A stretch of DNA of 64,000 nt from Spirochaetaceae bacterium (GCA_028820215.1 JAPPKD010000253.1:28860-92859), one strand, 5' to 3'. Counted from the first letter of the stretch, positions 1 to 17,912 are shown. Notes: generated by a model not told the origin, from the letters alone. Numbers and translations: made by a program.

Positions 1-318
1 ACCGTGATTGCCACGCTGGGAGCGGAGCCGGGTGCCGCCTGCAAGGTGCTGGTGGACGTGCGCCGCGATTCGCCGCTGGTGATCAAGGGCGCGTTGGTCG
101 ACGGCCAGATCCTCGACACCGCCCAGGTGGAGGCACTGGCCGACCTGCCGCCACGCGACCAGTTGTACGCGATGCTGCTCGCCGCCATGAACGGACCGAT
201 CCGCTCGGTGGCGGGGGTCTTGCAGGGGGTGATCCGGAAGCTGGTAGGAACCCTGCAGGCCGTGGCGGACAGCCAGGCGGCCACGGACCAGCCCGGCGCA
301 GAAGAAACAGACGGTTGA
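1..318 (+). CDS. rplJ: 50S ribosomal protein L10, 3' part only
   Basis: The gene begins before the window; frame 1 is open from the first base and ends with TGA at 316-318, showing 105 C-terminal residues of a protein usually about 165-175 long. The stretch IRKLVGTLQAVADS near the end is characteristic of the L10 C-terminal region, whose long helix carries the L7/L12 dimers of the ribosomal stalk. The next gene is rplL, 43 bp downstream, the usual partner. The C-terminal tail is Ala/Gln/Glu-rich and poorly conserved. The call is firm; only the start is missing. Confidence 0.93.
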   Translation, partial: TVIATLGAEPGAACKVLVDVRRDSPLVIKGALVDGQILDTAQVEALADLPPRDQLYAMLLAAMNGPIRSVAGVLQGVIRKLVGTLQAVADSQAATDQPGAEETDG

Positions 319-361
319 GACAGACCGACCGAAAAGCAAAGAGAACGTTTAGGAGCATACG

Positions 362-748
362 ATGGGCAAACTGACAGCAGAGCAGATCATGGACGGGATC
401 GCGGAGATGACCGTTCTGGAGGTGTCCGACCTGGTCAAGGCCTTGGAGGACAAGTTCGGCGTGACCGCCGCGGCGCCCATGGCCGCGGTGGCAGTGGCGC
501 CGGCCGACGCCGAAGCCGCGGAGGAAGAGGAGCAGACGGAGTTCACCGTCATACTCAAGAGCTTCGCGGACGGCAAGAAGATCCCGGTCATCAAGGAGGT
601 TCGCGCCCTCACCGGACTCGGCCTCAAGGAGGCCAAGGAACTGGTCGAAGCCGGTGACAAGCCGGTCAAGGAGATGGTCGGCAAGGAAGAGGCCGACACG
701 GCCAAGGAAAAGCTGGAGAGCGCTGGCGGCGTCGTTGAGCTCAAGTAG
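362..748 (+). CDS. rplL: 50S ribosomal protein L7/L12
   Basis: 128 residues, typical length. The N-terminal helical dimerisation domain (about 1-33) is followed by an Ala/Glu-rich flexible hinge (about 36-60) and the globular C-terminal domain with [20 protein letters not shown], the factor-binding face that recruits EF-G and EF-Tu to the stalk. The start ATG is preceded by AGGAG at 351-355. It lies between rplJ and rpoB, the classical rplJL-rpoBC order, so stalk and polymerase subunits are probably cotranscribed. Confidence 0.96.
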   Translation: MGKLTAEQIMDGIAEMTVLEVSDLVKALEDKFGVTAAAPMAAVAVAPADAEAAEEEEQTEFTVILKSFADGKKIPVIKEVRALTGLGLKEAKELVEAGDKPVKEMVGKEEADTAKEKLESAGGVVELK

Positions 749-793
749 CCCGACTCCAGCACCGACCGACAACAGATCCGACGCGTCTCATCC

Positions 794-810
794 CCGGCCT
801 GCGAGGCCGG
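794..810 (+). promoter_or_regulatory. GC hairpin between rplL and rpoB
   Basis: CCGGCC (794-799), loop TGCGA, GGCCGG (805-810): a perfect 6-bp stem with a 5-nt loop and no T-run after it. It sits just upstream of the rpoB ribosome-binding site. In E. coli the equivalent gap holds a partial attenuator and an RNase III site; a similar role here (attenuation or mRNA processing) is inference. Confidence 0.45.
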
Positions 811-829
811 TCTGACAGGAGGGGTATGT

Positions 830-3800
830 ATGCCCGGTACGCTTACCAAGGTCCCGCGCCAGTTCATGGGCCGTGGCTCCGACGACGTGATGGCCATGCC
901 GAACCTCGTGGACATCCAGATCTTGTCCTACGAGCGCCTGCTGCAGCGCGAACGGCTGCGCGACGGCGAGGGGCCGGACCGGCAGGGGCTCGAAGAGGTG
1001 TTCCGCGACGTGTTTCCGATCGAGAGCCCGAATGGAGACATGGTCCTGGAGTACGCCGGCTACTCGCTCGATGAGGCGAACATCAAGTTCTCGGAGAGCG
1101 CGTGCAAGACCAAGGGACTGACGTACGCGATCCCGATCAAGGCCAAGATCAACCTGGTGTTCCTGCAGACCGGCGAAATCCGGCAGAAGGAAATCTACAT
1201 GGGCGACATCCCGCTCATGACCGAGCGGGGAACCTTCATCATCAACGGCGCCGAGCGCGTGGTGGTCAGCCAGATCCACCGCTCGCCCGGCGCGATCTTC
1301 TCGCACGAGAAAGGCGTCTACGCTTCGCGGATCATCCCCTACCGCGGCTCCTGGCTGGAGTTCGAGATCGACCAGAAGAAGGAGTTGATCTACGCCAAGA
1401 TCGACCGCAAGAAGCGCCTGCTCGCCACGGTGTTCCTGCGCGCGCTGGGATTCGACAGCCGCGAAGCGATCGTCGACCTGTTCTACCAGCGCACCACCAT
1501 CCCGGTAACGGACGACCCGGAGGCGAAGTCGCAGCTTGTGGGCAAGATCCTGGCGCGGCCGTTGCATCGCGACGACACTCGACTCTACCGGGCCGGCGAG
1601 AAGCTCCTGTCCCACGACGTCGAGGAGCTGGTCAACCTGCAGGTGCCGGAGGTCGAGGCCATCGACTTCGACCATCCGGACAGCCTGCACTCACCCATCG
1701 TGGTCAACTGCTTCGAGCGCGAGGAGACCAGGCTGGTCCCCAGCGACGAGGACGACGAGATGACCAGGGAAGACGCGGTGATCCGCGTCTATTCGGCCAT
1801 CAAGCCGGGCGAGCCGGTCACGATCGACAGCGCGGAGAAGGACCTGCACAGCATGTTCTTCTCCTCGCGCCGCTACGACCTGGGGCGGGTGGGGCGCTAC
1901 AAGCTCAACAAGAAGTTCGACTACGCAGAGCCGCCGGAGACGCACACGCTGGTGCCGGAGGACATCGTCAACACGATGATCATGCTCACCAAGGTCTACA
2001 TCGGCGAAGGCAACGTCGACGACATCGACCACTTGGGCAACCGCCGCATCCGCTCGGTCGGAGAGCTCCTGACCAACCATCTGAAGATCGCCTTCTCCCG
2101 CATGGAGCGCATCGCCAAGGAGCGCATGTCGCTGAAGGAGGCGGACACGATCCGGCCGCAGGACCTGGTGTCGATCAAGCCGATCGTTGCCACGATCAAG
2201 GAGTTCTTCGGCTCCAGCCAGCTCTCGCAGTTCATGGAGCAGGTCAACCCTCTTGCCGAGCTGACCCACAAGAGGCGGCTGAACGCGCTCGGCCCCGGCG
2301 GCCTGTCACGGGACCGCGCCGGCTTCGAGGTGCGCGACGTCCATTACACCCATTACGGCCGCATGTGCCCGATCGAGACCCCCGAAGGGCCGAACATCGG
2401 GTTGATCGTGTCGCTGGCCAACTACACGCGCGTCAACTCCTACGGCTTCCTGGAGACCCCGTATCGCAAGGTGATCGACGGCCGCGTCACGCGCGAGATC
2501 GAGTACCTGTCGGCGATCGACGAAGAGAAGTACTTCATCGCCCAGGCCGGCGCGCCGGTCGACGATGACGGGCAGTTCACGGAAACCCTGGTGCCGGTCC
2601 GGCGGGGCGGCGACTACATCACCCGCGAGCCCGACTCCATCCAGTACATGGACGTCTCGCCCAAGCAGATCATCTCGGTATCCGCCTCGCTGATTCCGTT
2701 CCTGGAGCACGATGACGCAAACCGGGCTTTGATGGGATCCAACATGCAGCGGCAGGCGGTGCCGCTGATCATTCCGGAGCCGCCGCGCGTCGGTACCGGC
2801 ATGGAGGAGAAGACCGCCTACGATTCCGGCGTGCTGGTGCTTGCCAGGCGGGCGGGCGTGGTCGACTACGTCAGCTCCCAGCGGGTGGAGATCCGTCCCG
2901 ACGGCGCCGCCGATGGTGAGATCGACACCTACCCGATGGTCAAGTACCAGCGCACCAACCAGGACACCTGCTTCCTGCAGAAGCCGGTGTGCCGCGTCGG
3001 CGACCGGGTGGCGGCCGGCCAGGTCCTGGCCGACGGGCCGTCCACCTATGCCGGCGAGCTGGCGCTGGGCCGCAACGTGATCGTCGCCTTCATGCCGTGG
3101 AACGGCTACAACTACGAGGACGCCATCCTGGTCTCCTCGCGCGTGGTCAAGGAGGACGTGTTCACCTCCATCCACATCAAGGAATTCTCGATCGAGGTGC
3201 GCGAGACCAAGCTCGGTCCGGAGAAGATCACCCGCGACATCCCCAACACGGCCGAGGATGCCTTCGAGCACCTGGACGCCGAGGGGATCGTGCGGATCGG
3301 CGCCAAGGTAAAGTCGGGGTCGATCCTGGTCGGCAAAGTCACGCCCAAGAGCGAGACCGACTCCACGCCGGAGTTCAAGCTGTTGAACTCGATCTTCGGT
3401 GAGAAGGCCAAGGAGGTACGGGACACCTCGCTGCGCATCCAGCACGGCGTGGAAGGCACGGTGATCGACGTCCAGCGCATGCGCCGCTCGGCCGGCGACG
3501 AGTTGAGTCCGGGAGTCGAGGAAGTGGTCAAGGTGCTGGTCGCATCCAAGCGCAAGCTGCAGGAAGGCGACAAGATGGCCGGCCGCCACGGCAACAAGGG
3601 GGTGATCGCCCGCGTGCTGCCGGAAGAGGACATGCCGTTCATGGCCGACGGCACCTCCGTGGACGTGGTGCTGAACCCGCTCGGCGTCCCGTCGCGGATG
3701 AACCTGGGCCAGATCATGGAAACCCAGCTCGGCTGGGCGGGACTGAGGCTGGACGAATGGTACGCGACCCCGGTGTTCCAGTCGGCGTCGAACGAGATGA

Positions 3801-4312
3801 TCGAGGGCAAGCTGTCCCAGGCGGACCTTCCGTCCAGCTCCAAGATTACCCTGTACGACGGGCTGACAGGCGAACCGTTCGAGAACCCGGTCACCTGCGG
3901 CGTCATCTACATGATGAAGCTCAGCCACCTGGTCGACGACAAGATGCACTCCCGTTCCACGGGGCCGTACTCGCTGGTCACCCAGCAGCCGCTCGGCGGC
4001 AAGGCTCAGAACGGCGGCCAGCGGCTCGGCGAGATGGAGGTGTGGGCGCTGGAGGCGTACGGCGCGTCAAACACGCTGCGCGAGCTGCTCACGGTCAAGT
4101 CGGATGACATGAACGGCCGCGCCAAGGTGTACGAGAGCATCGTGAAGGGTGAGCCGTTCGAGTCCGGCGGCATCCCCGAGTCGTTCAACGTGCTGGTGCA
4201 GGAGCTGCGCGGCCTGGCGCTGGACATCACGATCTTCGACGGCAAGGGCAAGCCGGTGCCGCTCACCGAGCGGGACGAGGAGCTGATCACCCGCGAGGGA
4301 GCGCGCTTCTGA
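830..4312 (+). CDS. rpoB: DNA-directed RNA polymerase subunit beta
   Basis: 1160 residues, shorter than E. coli (1342) because lineage insertions are absent. I chose ATG 830 over the out-of-frame ATG 826; it follows a strong AGGAGGGG. Core catalytic regions are intact: [32 protein letters not shown], and the later [13 protein letters not shown] motif. The rifampicin pocket reads [27 protein letters not shown]. By alignment to E. coli this gives D516E, N518V, S522A and S531N (Asn485 here, codon 2282-2284). Asn at 531 is the residue linked to natural rifampicin resistance in spirochaetes. rpoC follows 81 bp downstream with a near-identical GACAGGAGGGG ribosome-binding site. Confidence 0.98.
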   Translation: MPGTLTKVPRQFMGRGSDDVMAMPNLVDIQILSYERLLQRERLRDGEGPDRQGLEEVFRDVFPIESPNGDMVLEYAGYSLDEANIKFSESACKTKGLTYAIPIKAKINLVFLQTGEIRQKEIYMGDIPLMTERGTFIINGAERVVVSQIHRSPGAIFSHEKGVYASRIIPYRGSWLEFEIDQKKELIYAKIDRKKRLLATVFLRALGFDSREAIVDLFYQRTTIPVTDDPEAKSQLVGKILARPLHRDDTRLYRAGEKLLSHDVEELVNLQVPEVEAIDFDHPDSLHSPIVVNCFEREETRLVPSDEDDEMTREDAVIRVYSAIKPGEPVTIDSAEKDLHSMFFSSRRYDLGRVGRYKLNKKFDYAEPPETHTLVPEDIVNTMIMLTKVYIGEGNVDDIDHLGNRRIRSVGELLTNHLKIAFSRMERIAKERMSLKEADTIRPQDLVSIKPIVATIKEFFGSSQLSQFMEQVNPLAELTHKRRLNALGPGGLSRDRAGFEVRDVHYTHYGRMCPIETPEGPNIGLIVSLANYTRVNSYGFLETPYRKVIDGRVTREIEYLSAIDEEKYFIAQAGAPVDDDGQFTETLVPVRRGGDYITREPDSIQYMDVSPKQIISVSASLIPFLEHDDANRALMGSNMQRQAVPLIIPEPPRVGTGMEEKTAYDSGVLVLARRAGVVDYVSSQRVEIRPDGAADGEIDTYPMVKYQRTNQDTCFLQKPVCRVGDRVAAGQVLADGPSTYAGELALGRNVIVAFMPWNGYNYEDAILVSSRVVKEDVFTSIHIKEFSIEVRETKLGPEKITRDIPNTAEDAFEHLDAEGIVRIGAKVKSGSILVGKVTPKSETDSTPEFKLLNSIFGEKAKEVRDTSLRIQHGVEGTVIDVQRMRRSAGDELSPGVEEVVKVLVASKRKLQEGDKMAGRHGNKGVIARVLPEEDMPFMADGTSVDVVLNPLGVPSRMNLGQIMETQLGWAGLRLDEWYATPVFQSASNEMIEGKLSQADLPSSSKITLYDGLTGEPFENPVTCGVIYMMKLSHLVDDKMHSRSTGPYSLVTQQPLGGKAQNGGQRLGEMEVWALEAYGASNTLRELLTVKSDDMNGRAKVYESIVKGEPFESGGIPESFNVLVQELRGLALDITIFDGKGKPVPLTERDEELITREGARF

Positions 4313-4393
4313 TGGGCGGGCTGCCGATGCGGACAGGCGGATTGAGATCACGCGGTCCGCGGTCGCAGAGATCCGACAGGAGGGGAGGAACTC

Positions 4394-8647
<4,254 letters not shown>

Positions 8648-8697
8648 TTTCCGGCCGACCTGACTCCCTGCCGACCGGCGGCGTGCGCGGGGCCCGT

Positions 8698-8733
8698 TTG
8701 ACGAGCCCGCTTGACGAGCCCGCTTGACGAGCC
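8698..8733 (+). repeat. 13-bp tandem repeat carrying -35-like hexamers
   Basis: The unit TTGACGAGCCCGC occurs exactly at 8698-8710 and 8711-8723, and a third partial copy (TTGACGAGCC) at 8724-8733. Each copy begins with TTGACG, a good -35 hexamer. Only the third copy has a TAnnnT box at the spacing seen at other promoters in the window. Confidence 0.9.
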
Positions 8734-8753
8734 GCGCCGTCGCTCGGTACGTT
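8724..8753 (+). promoter_or_regulatory. Distal promoter candidate for rpsL operon
   Basis: -35 TTGACG (8724-8729), 18-bp spacer, -10 TACGTT (8748-8753). The -35 is the third copy of the tandem repeat. The architecture matches eight other promoter candidates in this window. It would give a leader of roughly 250 nt before rpsL. Confidence 0.5.
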
Positions 8754-8829
8754 CTGGAGCAAGCCCCGAAGCGGAGGCAGCGGGCCATCGTGTCCGCTGC
8801 CGTCGCAGGAAAAGGAAGGTCGGGGGTAC

Positions 8830-8859
8830 TTGACTGTCCGTGCCGAAGGCGCGTATGGT
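8830..8859 (+). promoter_or_regulatory. Proximal promoter candidate for rpsL operon
   Basis: -35 TTGACT (8830-8835), 18-bp spacer, -10 TATGGT (8854-8859). It is the best sigma-70-like signal in the rpoC-rpsL gap and would start transcription about 145 bp before rpsL. Confidence 0.65.
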
Positions 8860-8911
8860 AGTGGCTCGGTTTCTATCAAGCCGTAGACACCTGCGGTCAG
8901 CCTGAGTCGCA

Positions 8912-8931
8912 TGCCGGCGGTTCCGCCGGCA
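8912..8931 (+). promoter_or_regulatory. 20-nt palindrome in rpsL leader
   Basis: TGCCGGCGG-TT-CCGCCGGCA is a perfect inverted repeat. The CAGTTCCGCCGG that follows partly repeats its right arm, so an alternative pairing is possible. It lies between the proximal promoter and the rpsL start, where ribosomal-protein leaders often carry feedback sites. A regulatory role is inference. Confidence 0.45.
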
Positions 8932-9013
8932 GGCAGTTCCGCCGGAAGGACGGGTGTACCCGTGAAGTGGGCGGTTCGTTGGAGTGTGGTAGTTCGAGTA
9001 TGAGGAGTCAGGA

Positions 9014-9388
9014 GTGCCGACGATAAACCAGCTTGTCCGGAACGGACGCAAGCGCAGCACCAAGACCAGCAAGAGTCCTGCGCTCCAGTCATGCCCGCAG
9101 AAGCGCGGTGTATGCACGAGGGTGATGATCGTCACCCCGCGCAAGCCGAACTCCGCTTTGCGCAAGGTGGCGCGCGTGCGTCTGGTTTCGGGGGTCGAAG
9201 TGACCGCCTACATTCCCGGGATCGGGCACAACCTGCAGGAGCACTCCGTCGTTCTGATCCGGGGCGGACGCGTCAAGGATCTGGCGGGTGTCCGCTACCA
9301 CGTGGTACGCGGGGCCAAGGATACGCTCGGTGTCGACGATCGGCGTCGCGCGCGATCGAAGTACGGCACCAAGCGGCCGAGGTCCTGA
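9014..9388 (+). CDS. rpsL: 30S ribosomal protein S12
   Basis: 124 residues, full length, GTG start after AGGAGTCAGGA. It contains [34 protein letters not shown] and the [14 protein letters not shown] loop typical of S12, which monitors codon-anticodon pairing in the decoding centre. Residue 43 is Arg (codon CGC, 9140-9142) where most bacteria have Lys; K43R (K42R in older numbering) is a classical streptomycin-resistance substitution. Lys88 of the second loop (GGRVKD) is unchanged. It is the first gene of the str block and probably transcribed from the promoters in the preceding gap. Confidence 0.97.
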   Translation: MPTINQLVRNGRKRSTKTSKSPALQSCPQKRGVCTRVMIVTPRKPNSALRKVARVRLVSGVEVTAYIPGIGHNLQEHSVVLIRGGRVKDLAGVRYHVVRGAKDTLGVDDRRRARSKYGTKRPRS

Positions 9389-9438
9389 GGGCCGTATCCG
9401 GACAGTTCGTAGCGGGATAATTCAGGGAGTTCACGGAA

Positions 9439-9909
9439 ATGCCCAGACGTAGCGTAAGTACGCAGCGGCGCGACGTGCGCGATGCGCGATTTCGCGACCC
9501 GCTTGCGGGACGGTTCATCAACAGCATGCTGCTGCGCGGCAAGAAGTCGCTGGCGGCGCGCACGTTCTATCAGGCGCTCGACTTCCTTGACGGCAAGGGA
9601 GAGGGAGATGCGATCGAGATGTTCCACAAGGCGGTGGACAACATCAAGCCGATGCTGGAAGTGAAATCGCGGCGCGTGGGAGGATCCACCTACCAGGTGC
9701 CGGTGGAGGTTCGCGAAGACCGCCAGGTCGCGCTCGCGATCCGCTGGCTGCTACAGTTCGCGCGTGCCCGTCGCGGGCGCACCATGGCCGAGCGGCTGGG
9801 CGCCGAGTTCCTGGACGCCTACAACAACACCGGCTCGGCTGCCAAGAAGAAAGAGGACACGCACCGGATGGCCGAAGCCAACAGGGCGTTCGCCCACTAC
9901 CGCTGGTAG
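9439..9909 (+). CDS. rpsG: 30S ribosomal protein S7
   Basis: 156 residues, typical length, ATG after a GGGAG signal. [15 protein letters not shown], the [17 protein letters not shown] loop and [46 protein letters not shown] C-terminus identify S7, the primary binder of the 16S 3' major domain, contacting E-site tRNA. It sits between rpsL and fusA, as in the str operon of most bacteria. Confidence 0.97.
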   Translation: MPRRSVSTQRRDVRDARFRDPLAGRFINSMLLRGKKSLAARTFYQALDFLDGKGEGDAIEMFHKAVDNIKPMLEVKSRRVGGSTYQVPVEVREDRQVALAIRWLLQFARARRGRTMAERLGAEFLDAYNNTGSAAKKKEDTHRMAEANRAFAHYRW

Positions 9910-9951
9910 CACGGCATCGCTGGCAGGCGGCAGGTCACAGGTAGGGCACCG

Positions 9952-12087
<2,136 letters not shown>

Positions 12088-12133
12088 GGAGTCCAGGGTT
12101 CGTCGAGGAGAACAGGCCAAGGAGACACAAGGG

Positions 12134-13324
<1,191 letters not shown>

Positions 13325-13355
13325 GGCGACAGGGGAGACTGGCTGGTACCGGGCG

Positions 13356-13664
13356 ATGGCTACGGAACGGATTCGGGTGCGCTTGCGCGGGTTCGACATA
13401 GAGCTCGTGGATCAAAGTTCACGGGCGATCGTGCAGACCGTGCAAAAGGCGGGGGCGCGCGTCGCGGGTCCGATCCCGCTGCCGACCCGGATCAACAAAT
13501 TCACGGTGCTCCGATCCCCGCACGTCTACAAGAAGTCGCGTGAGCAGTTCGAAATGCGGACTCACAAGCGGCTCATCGACATCCTGGAGCCAAGCAGCGC
13601 CGTCATGGATGCGCTGATGAAGCTTGAGCTTCCGGCCGGCGTCGACGTCGAGATCAGGCAGTAG
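13356..13664 (+). CDS. rpsJ: 30S ribosomal protein S10 (NusE)
   Basis: 102 residues. [49 protein letters not shown] and the HKRLIDI region are diagnostic. S10 sits in the 30S head; as NusE it also joins NusB in rRNA antitermination and contacts NusG. First gene of the S10 block; the gap from tuf is 31 bp with no promoter visible, so read-through from tuf is likely. Confidence 0.97.
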   Translation: MATERIRVRLRGFDIELVDQSSRAIVQTVQKAGARVAGPIPLPTRINKFTVLRSPHVYKKSREQFEMRTHKRLIDILEPSSAVMDALMKLELPAGVDVEIRQ

Positions 13665-13676
13665 GGAGCGTGCGGC

Positions 13677-14324
13677 GTGGTAGCGGTAGTTGGCGTCAAG
13701 GTGGGAATGACGCAGGTATTCGACGATGCGGGCGCGGCGCGCCCGGTGACGCTGGTGCGAGTCGAACCAAATGTCGTGATCGGCACGCGCGTTGCCGCAG
13801 GTGACGGGTATGACGCCGTCGTGCTGGGCTGGGGGACGGCTCGCAAGCGGCGGTTGACGAAGCCGTTTGCCGGTCAGTTCCCGGAGGGCATCGATCCGAC
13901 GCGACGCATCATGGAGTTGCGCGGCTTCGACGGAGAGTTCGAGGTCGGGAAGCCGCTGGACCTGTCCATCTTTTCCGACCGGCGCTTCGTGGATGTCCAG
14001 GGCGTGTCGCTCGGGAAGGGTTTTCAGGGCGTGATCAAGCGTCACGGGTTTCGGGGCGGCCGAGCGACGCACGGCTCCAAGTTCCATCGCGCCGGCGGGT
14101 CCACCGGTCAGTCGGCGTGGCCGTCGCGGGTGCTGAAGGGCACACGCATGGCGGGGCGCATGGGTGGCCGGCGCGCCACGGTGCAGAACCTCGAGCTGCT
14201 GCGCATCGACCAGGAGCGGCGGCTGCTGATGATCGCCGGACCGATTCCCGGCCGCCGCGGCGGGCATGTGTTGGTGGCGAGCGCGAAGAAGAAGCAGGGC
14301 GGCCGGAACGGGAGTGCGGAGTGA
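13677..14324 (+). CDS. rplC: 50S ribosomal protein L3
   Basis: 215 residues, GTG start 12 bp after the rpsJ stop, preceded by AGGGAG. VGVKVGMTQVFDD at the N-terminus and the RGGRATHGSKFHRAGGSTGQ central loop, which reaches the peptidyl-transferase centre, are typical of L3. The stop TGA overlaps the GTG of rplD (GTGA), suggesting translational coupling. Confidence 0.96.
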   Translation: MVAVVGVKVGMTQVFDDAGAARPVTLVRVEPNVVIGTRVAAGDGYDAVVLGWGTARKRRLTKPFAGQFPEGIDPTRRIMELRGFDGEFEVGKPLDLSIFSDRRFVDVQGVSLGKGFQGVIKRHGFRGGRATHGSKFHRAGGSTGQSAWPSRVLKGTRMAGRMGGRRATVQNLELLRIDQERRLLMIAGPIPGRRGGHVLVASAKKKQGGRNGSAE

Positions 14325-14971
14325 AGGTTCCGGTTTTGGGCCCGGACGGCAATCCTTCCGGAGAGATCGAGTTGGACGACCGGGTCTTCGACATCGAGGT
14401 CTCGGACGGGGCCATCCATGCGGCGCTGCGCAATGAGCTTGCCAATCAGCGCGTCGGCACGGCGGCGACCAAGCGCCGCGGCCAGGTGCGCGGCGGTGGC
14501 CGCAAGCCCTACCGGCAGAAGGGTACGGGGCGGGCGCGCGCGGGATCGAGGCGATCACCGCTGTGGGTCGGCGGCGGCATCACCTTTGGCCCGCAGCCGC
14601 GCGACTACCGGTATCGGATACCGCGCAAGGTGAAGCGACTGGCCATACGTTCGGTGCTCACGTCCAAATGCCGGGGGAACCAGTTGATGGTGGTCGACGG
14701 CGTGCAGTCCGCTTCGGGCCGCACGCGTGAGCTCGCGGCGACGATCGATGCCCTGTCGCCGGGACTGAAGACCGTGTTGGTGTTGGGCGCCGACGACCCG
14801 ATGACGCGGCGCGCGGGACGCAATCTGTCTTCCTTGCGCATTCTTTCCAGCCAACGGCTCCGGGTGCACGAACTGCTGTACGGAGACCGGGTGCTGCTGC
14901 AGCGCGAAGCCGTGGCGCGATTGAACGCCGGATACGGCGGCGCAGATCTGGAGGCCGACGATGGCGGGTGA
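14321..14971 (+). CDS. rplD: 50S ribosomal protein L4
   Basis: 216 residues from the GTG at 14321, which overlaps the rplC stop; an earlier in-frame ATG at 14117 would run 200 bp into rplC and is rejected. The RRGQVRGGGRKPYRQKGTGRARAGS loop that lines the exit tunnel is present, as is the RVHELLYGDRVLLQREAVARL C-terminal region. L4 also autoregulates the S10 operon in some bacteria. The 3' end overlaps rplW by 11 bp. Confidence 0.94.
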   Translation: MKVPVLGPDGNPSGEIELDDRVFDIEVSDGAIHAALRNELANQRVGTAATKRRGQVRGGGRKPYRQKGTGRARAGSRRSPLWVGGGITFGPQPRDYRYRIPRKVKRLAIRSVLTSKCRGNQLMVVDGVQSASGRTRELAATIDALSPGLKTVLVLGADDPMTRRAGRNLSSLRILSSQRLRVHELLYGDRVLLQREAVARLNAGYGGADLEADDGG

Positions 14972-15241
14972 GATTATCCTCGAGCCGCTGGTGACCGAGA
15001 AATCCAACTCCTTGCGCGAGGCCGGCAAGTACAGCTTCCGCGTTGATCCGCGCGCCTCCAAGCAGCAGGTGCTCGCGGAGGTGCGGCGGCTGTTCGACGT
15101 CAAACCGGTTCGCTGCAACATCATCAATGTCCCCCGCAAGCCGAAGCGGGTTCGCTACCGGCGCGGTTACACAGCCTCGTGGAAGAAGGCGATCGTGACC
15201 CTGTCCGGTGACCAGACCATCGAAATCTTCGAGGGCGTCTG

Positions 15242-15242
<1 letters not shown>
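14961..15242 (+). CDS. rplW: 50S ribosomal protein L23
   Basis: 93 residues. [12 protein letters not shown] at the N-terminus, [22 protein letters not shown] and the [15 protein letters not shown] segment are typical. L23 lies at the tunnel exit and docks SRP and trigger factor. ATG follows GGAGG inside the end of rplD, with an 11-bp overlap; the stop overlaps the rplB ATG by one base. Confidence 0.96.
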
Positions 15243-16063
<821 letters not shown>

Positions 16064-16098
16064 CCACGCGCGAGACCGGAAGGATGACGAGGTAGATT

Positions 16099-16380
16099 AT
16101 GTCACGATCGATCAAGAAAGGGCCGTTCGTGTCGCCGGGCCTGTTCAAGCGGGTGATCGAGGCCTCCAAGTCCTCCGGCAAGCAGATGGTCAAGACGTAT
16201 TCGCGCTGCTCGACGATCATCCCGCAGATGGTCGGGATGACCATCTCGGTCTACAACGGCAAGAATTGGATTCCGGTCTACATCACGGAGAACCTGGTGG
16301 GGCACAAGCTCGGCGAGTTCGCTCCGACGCGGGTATTTCGAGGGCACGCGGGGTCGGATCGCAAGGCGGTGCGGCGCTGA
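16099..16380 (+). CDS. rpsS: 30S ribosomal protein S19
   Basis: 93 residues. [43 protein letters not shown] and [15 protein letters not shown] are signature segments. S19 pairs with S13 in the 30S head near the A site. ATG follows a GAGG signal; the TGA overlaps the rplV ATG by one base. Confidence 0.97.
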   Translation: MSRSIKKGPFVSPGLFKRVIEASKSSGKQMVKTYSRCSTIIPQMVGMTISVYNGKNWIPVYITENLVGHKLGEFAPTRVFRGHAGSDRKAVRR

Positions 16381-16733
16381 TGGTCAGGGGCAAGCAGGGC
16401 TACACGGCCCACAGCAAGTTCCTGCGTATTTCGCCGAGCAAGGTGCGCCCCCTCGCCGATCTGGTTCGTCGCCAGCCCTATGCCGAGGCGCTGGCGCTAC
16501 TGGAGACGATGCCGCACAAGGGCGCCGCGCTCCTGCGCAAGACGATCAAGTCGGCCGGCGACAACGCACTGTTTCAAAATGAGGATCTCGACGAGGAGAC
16601 GCTGTACGTCCGCGAGCTGCAGGTGCTCGACGGTCCGCGCCTGAAGCGCATCTGGGTGCGCGGGCGCGGCCGAGCAGATCGCCAGGTGAGCCGCCTCTGC
16701 CATATCTCGGTAGCGGTGGAGGAGATGAGCTAG
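16380..16733 (+). CDS. rplV: 50S ribosomal protein L22
   Basis: 117 residues from the ATG at 16380, which overlaps the rpsS stop; the longer in-frame start at 16266 lies within rpsS and is rejected. The HSKFLRISPSKVRPLADLVRRQPYAEAL start and the tunnel beta-hairpin region containing KRIWVRGRGRADRQ identify L22. GGAGGAGATGAG at the end of the gene supplies the ribosome-binding site for rpsC one base after the stop. Confidence 0.95.
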   Translation: MVRGKQGYTAHSKFLRISPSKVRPLADLVRRQPYAEALALLETMPHKGAALLRKTIKSAGDNALFQNEDLDEETLYVRELQVLDGPRLKRIWVRGRGRADRQVSRLCHISVAVEEMS

Positions 16734-16734
16734 T

Positions 16735-17433
16735 ATGGGACAGAAGGTCAATCCGACCGGGCTGCGCATGGGGATCAACCAGTCATGGCGCAGCAAGTGG
16801 TACGTGGACCCGCGCGAATACGCGGCGACGCTTCACGAGGATCTGTCGTTGCGCAAGACGATCGACACCGCTCCGGAGACGCGCGGCGCGGACATCGCCC
16901 AGGTGGAGATCATCCGCCATCCTCAGCGCATCGCACTGATCATCCACACCGGCCGCCCCGGCGTCGTGATCGGAGCCAAGGGGCAGAACATCGAGCGGCT
17001 GGGTTCCAAGCTGCAGCGCCAGGTCGGCAAGAAGATCCAGATCAAGATCAAGGAGATCCAGCGGCCCGAGACCAACGCCCAGTTGATCGCGATGAACATC
17101 GCGCGCCAGTTGCGAGGGCGGGCGTCGTTCCGGCGGGTCATGAAGATGGCGATCAACAACGCGATGCGCGCCGGCGTACAGGGCATCAAGATCCGGGCCG
17201 GCGGACGGTTGAACGGCGCGGAGATGTCGCGCGTCCAGCAGTACAAGGAGGGACGCATCCCGTTGCACACGTTCCGCGCCGACATCGAGTACGGATTCTC
17301 CGTGGCTATCACCACGGTCGGAACGCTGGGCATCAAGGTATGGGTCTTTCACGGCGAGGTGTTTGGCCGCGACAAGAAGGACGACGCGGGGCTGCTCCTG
17401 AAGCGGCAGCGCGGCCGTGAGGAGGCAGCGTAA
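16735..17433 (+). CDS. rpsC: 30S ribosomal protein S3
   Basis: 232 residues. MGQKVNPTGLRMGI start, KH domain with VIGAKGQNIERL (GxxG loop), and the C-terminal domain with AGRLNGAEMSR and GTLGIKVWVFHGEVFG. S3 forms part of the mRNA entry channel and helicase. It begins one base after the rplV stop and is followed after 3 bp by rplP, so the block is tightly packed. Confidence 0.97.
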   Translation: MGQKVNPTGLRMGINQSWRSKWYVDPREYAATLHEDLSLRKTIDTAPETRGADIAQVEIIRHPQRIALIIHTGRPGVVIGAKGQNIERLGSKLQRQVGKKIQIKIKEIQRPETNAQLIAMNIARQLRGRASFRRVMKMAINNAMRAGVQGIKIRAGGRLNGAEMSRVQQYKEGRIPLHTFRADIEYGFSVAITTVGTLGIKVWVFHGEVFGRDKKDDAGLLLKRQRGREEAA

Positions 17434-17436
17434 CCG

Positions 17437-17868
17437 ATGCTGGCTCCAAAGCGGGAGAAGTTTCGCAAGCGCCAGCGCGGCGGGCCGCTACGGCGCGGCG
17501 GGGAGCGCCAGCAGGAATTGGCGTTCGGTGATTTCGGTCTGATCGCGCTCGAACACAAGTGGATCACCAACCGGCAGATCGAGGCCGCTCGGGTGGCCAT
17601 GACCCGGCACGTGAAACGGGGTGGCAAGGTATGGATACGGATCTTTCCCGACATGCCTTACACCATGAAACCTGCCGAAACGCGCATGGGGAAGGGCAAG
17701 GGCAACGTGGAGTACCACGTCGCGCCGGTCAGACGCGGTACGGTCATGTTCGAGCTCGCCGGCGTGGAGACCGATCTGGCGCGGGAAGCGCTCACGCTGG
17801 CCGGCAGCAAGCTGCCGATCAAGACGACGATCTGTGTGCGCGGCAGCGTGTTCGCACCACAGGCATGA
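17437..17868 (+). CDS. rplP: 50S ribosomal protein L16
   Basis: 143 residues. [55 protein letters not shown] and [17 protein letters not shown] are unmistakable. L16 contacts A-site tRNA and helps assemble the central protuberance. The TGA stop (17866-17868) lies inside a 17-bp tandem repeat that continues to the rpmC start. Confidence 0.97.
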   Translation: MLAPKREKFRKRQRGGPLRRGGERQQELAFGDFGLIALEHKWITNRQIEAARVAMTRHVKRGGKVWIRIFPDMPYTMKPAETRMGKGKGNVEYHVAPVRRGTVMFELAGVETDLAREALTLAGSKLPIKTTICVRGSVFAPQA

Positions 17869-17908
17869 GGACAGTGTTGGCATGAGGACAGTGTTGGCAT
17901 GAGGACGG
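17863..17908 (+). repeat. 17-bp tandem repeat between rplP and rpmC
   Basis: GCATGAGGACAGTGTTG at 17863-17879 is repeated exactly at 17880-17896, with a partial third copy (GCATGAGGAC) at 17897-17906. Each copy contains GAGGA, a possible ribosome-binding core; the third copy is the one at working distance from the rpmC GTG. The first copy contains the rplP stop codon. Confidence 0.9.
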
Positions 17909-17912
17909 TGGC

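Larger units (their letters stand above)
8648..9013 (+). other. 366-bp regulatory gap between rpoC and rpsL
   Basis: This is the only gap above 300 bp. It has no credible gene on either strand. It holds a 13-bp tandem repeat, two promoter candidates and a 20-nt palindrome (annotated separately), so the str and S10 blocks can be transcribed independently of rplJL-rpoBC. I saw no T-rich intrinsic terminator after rpoC. Confidence 0.7.
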
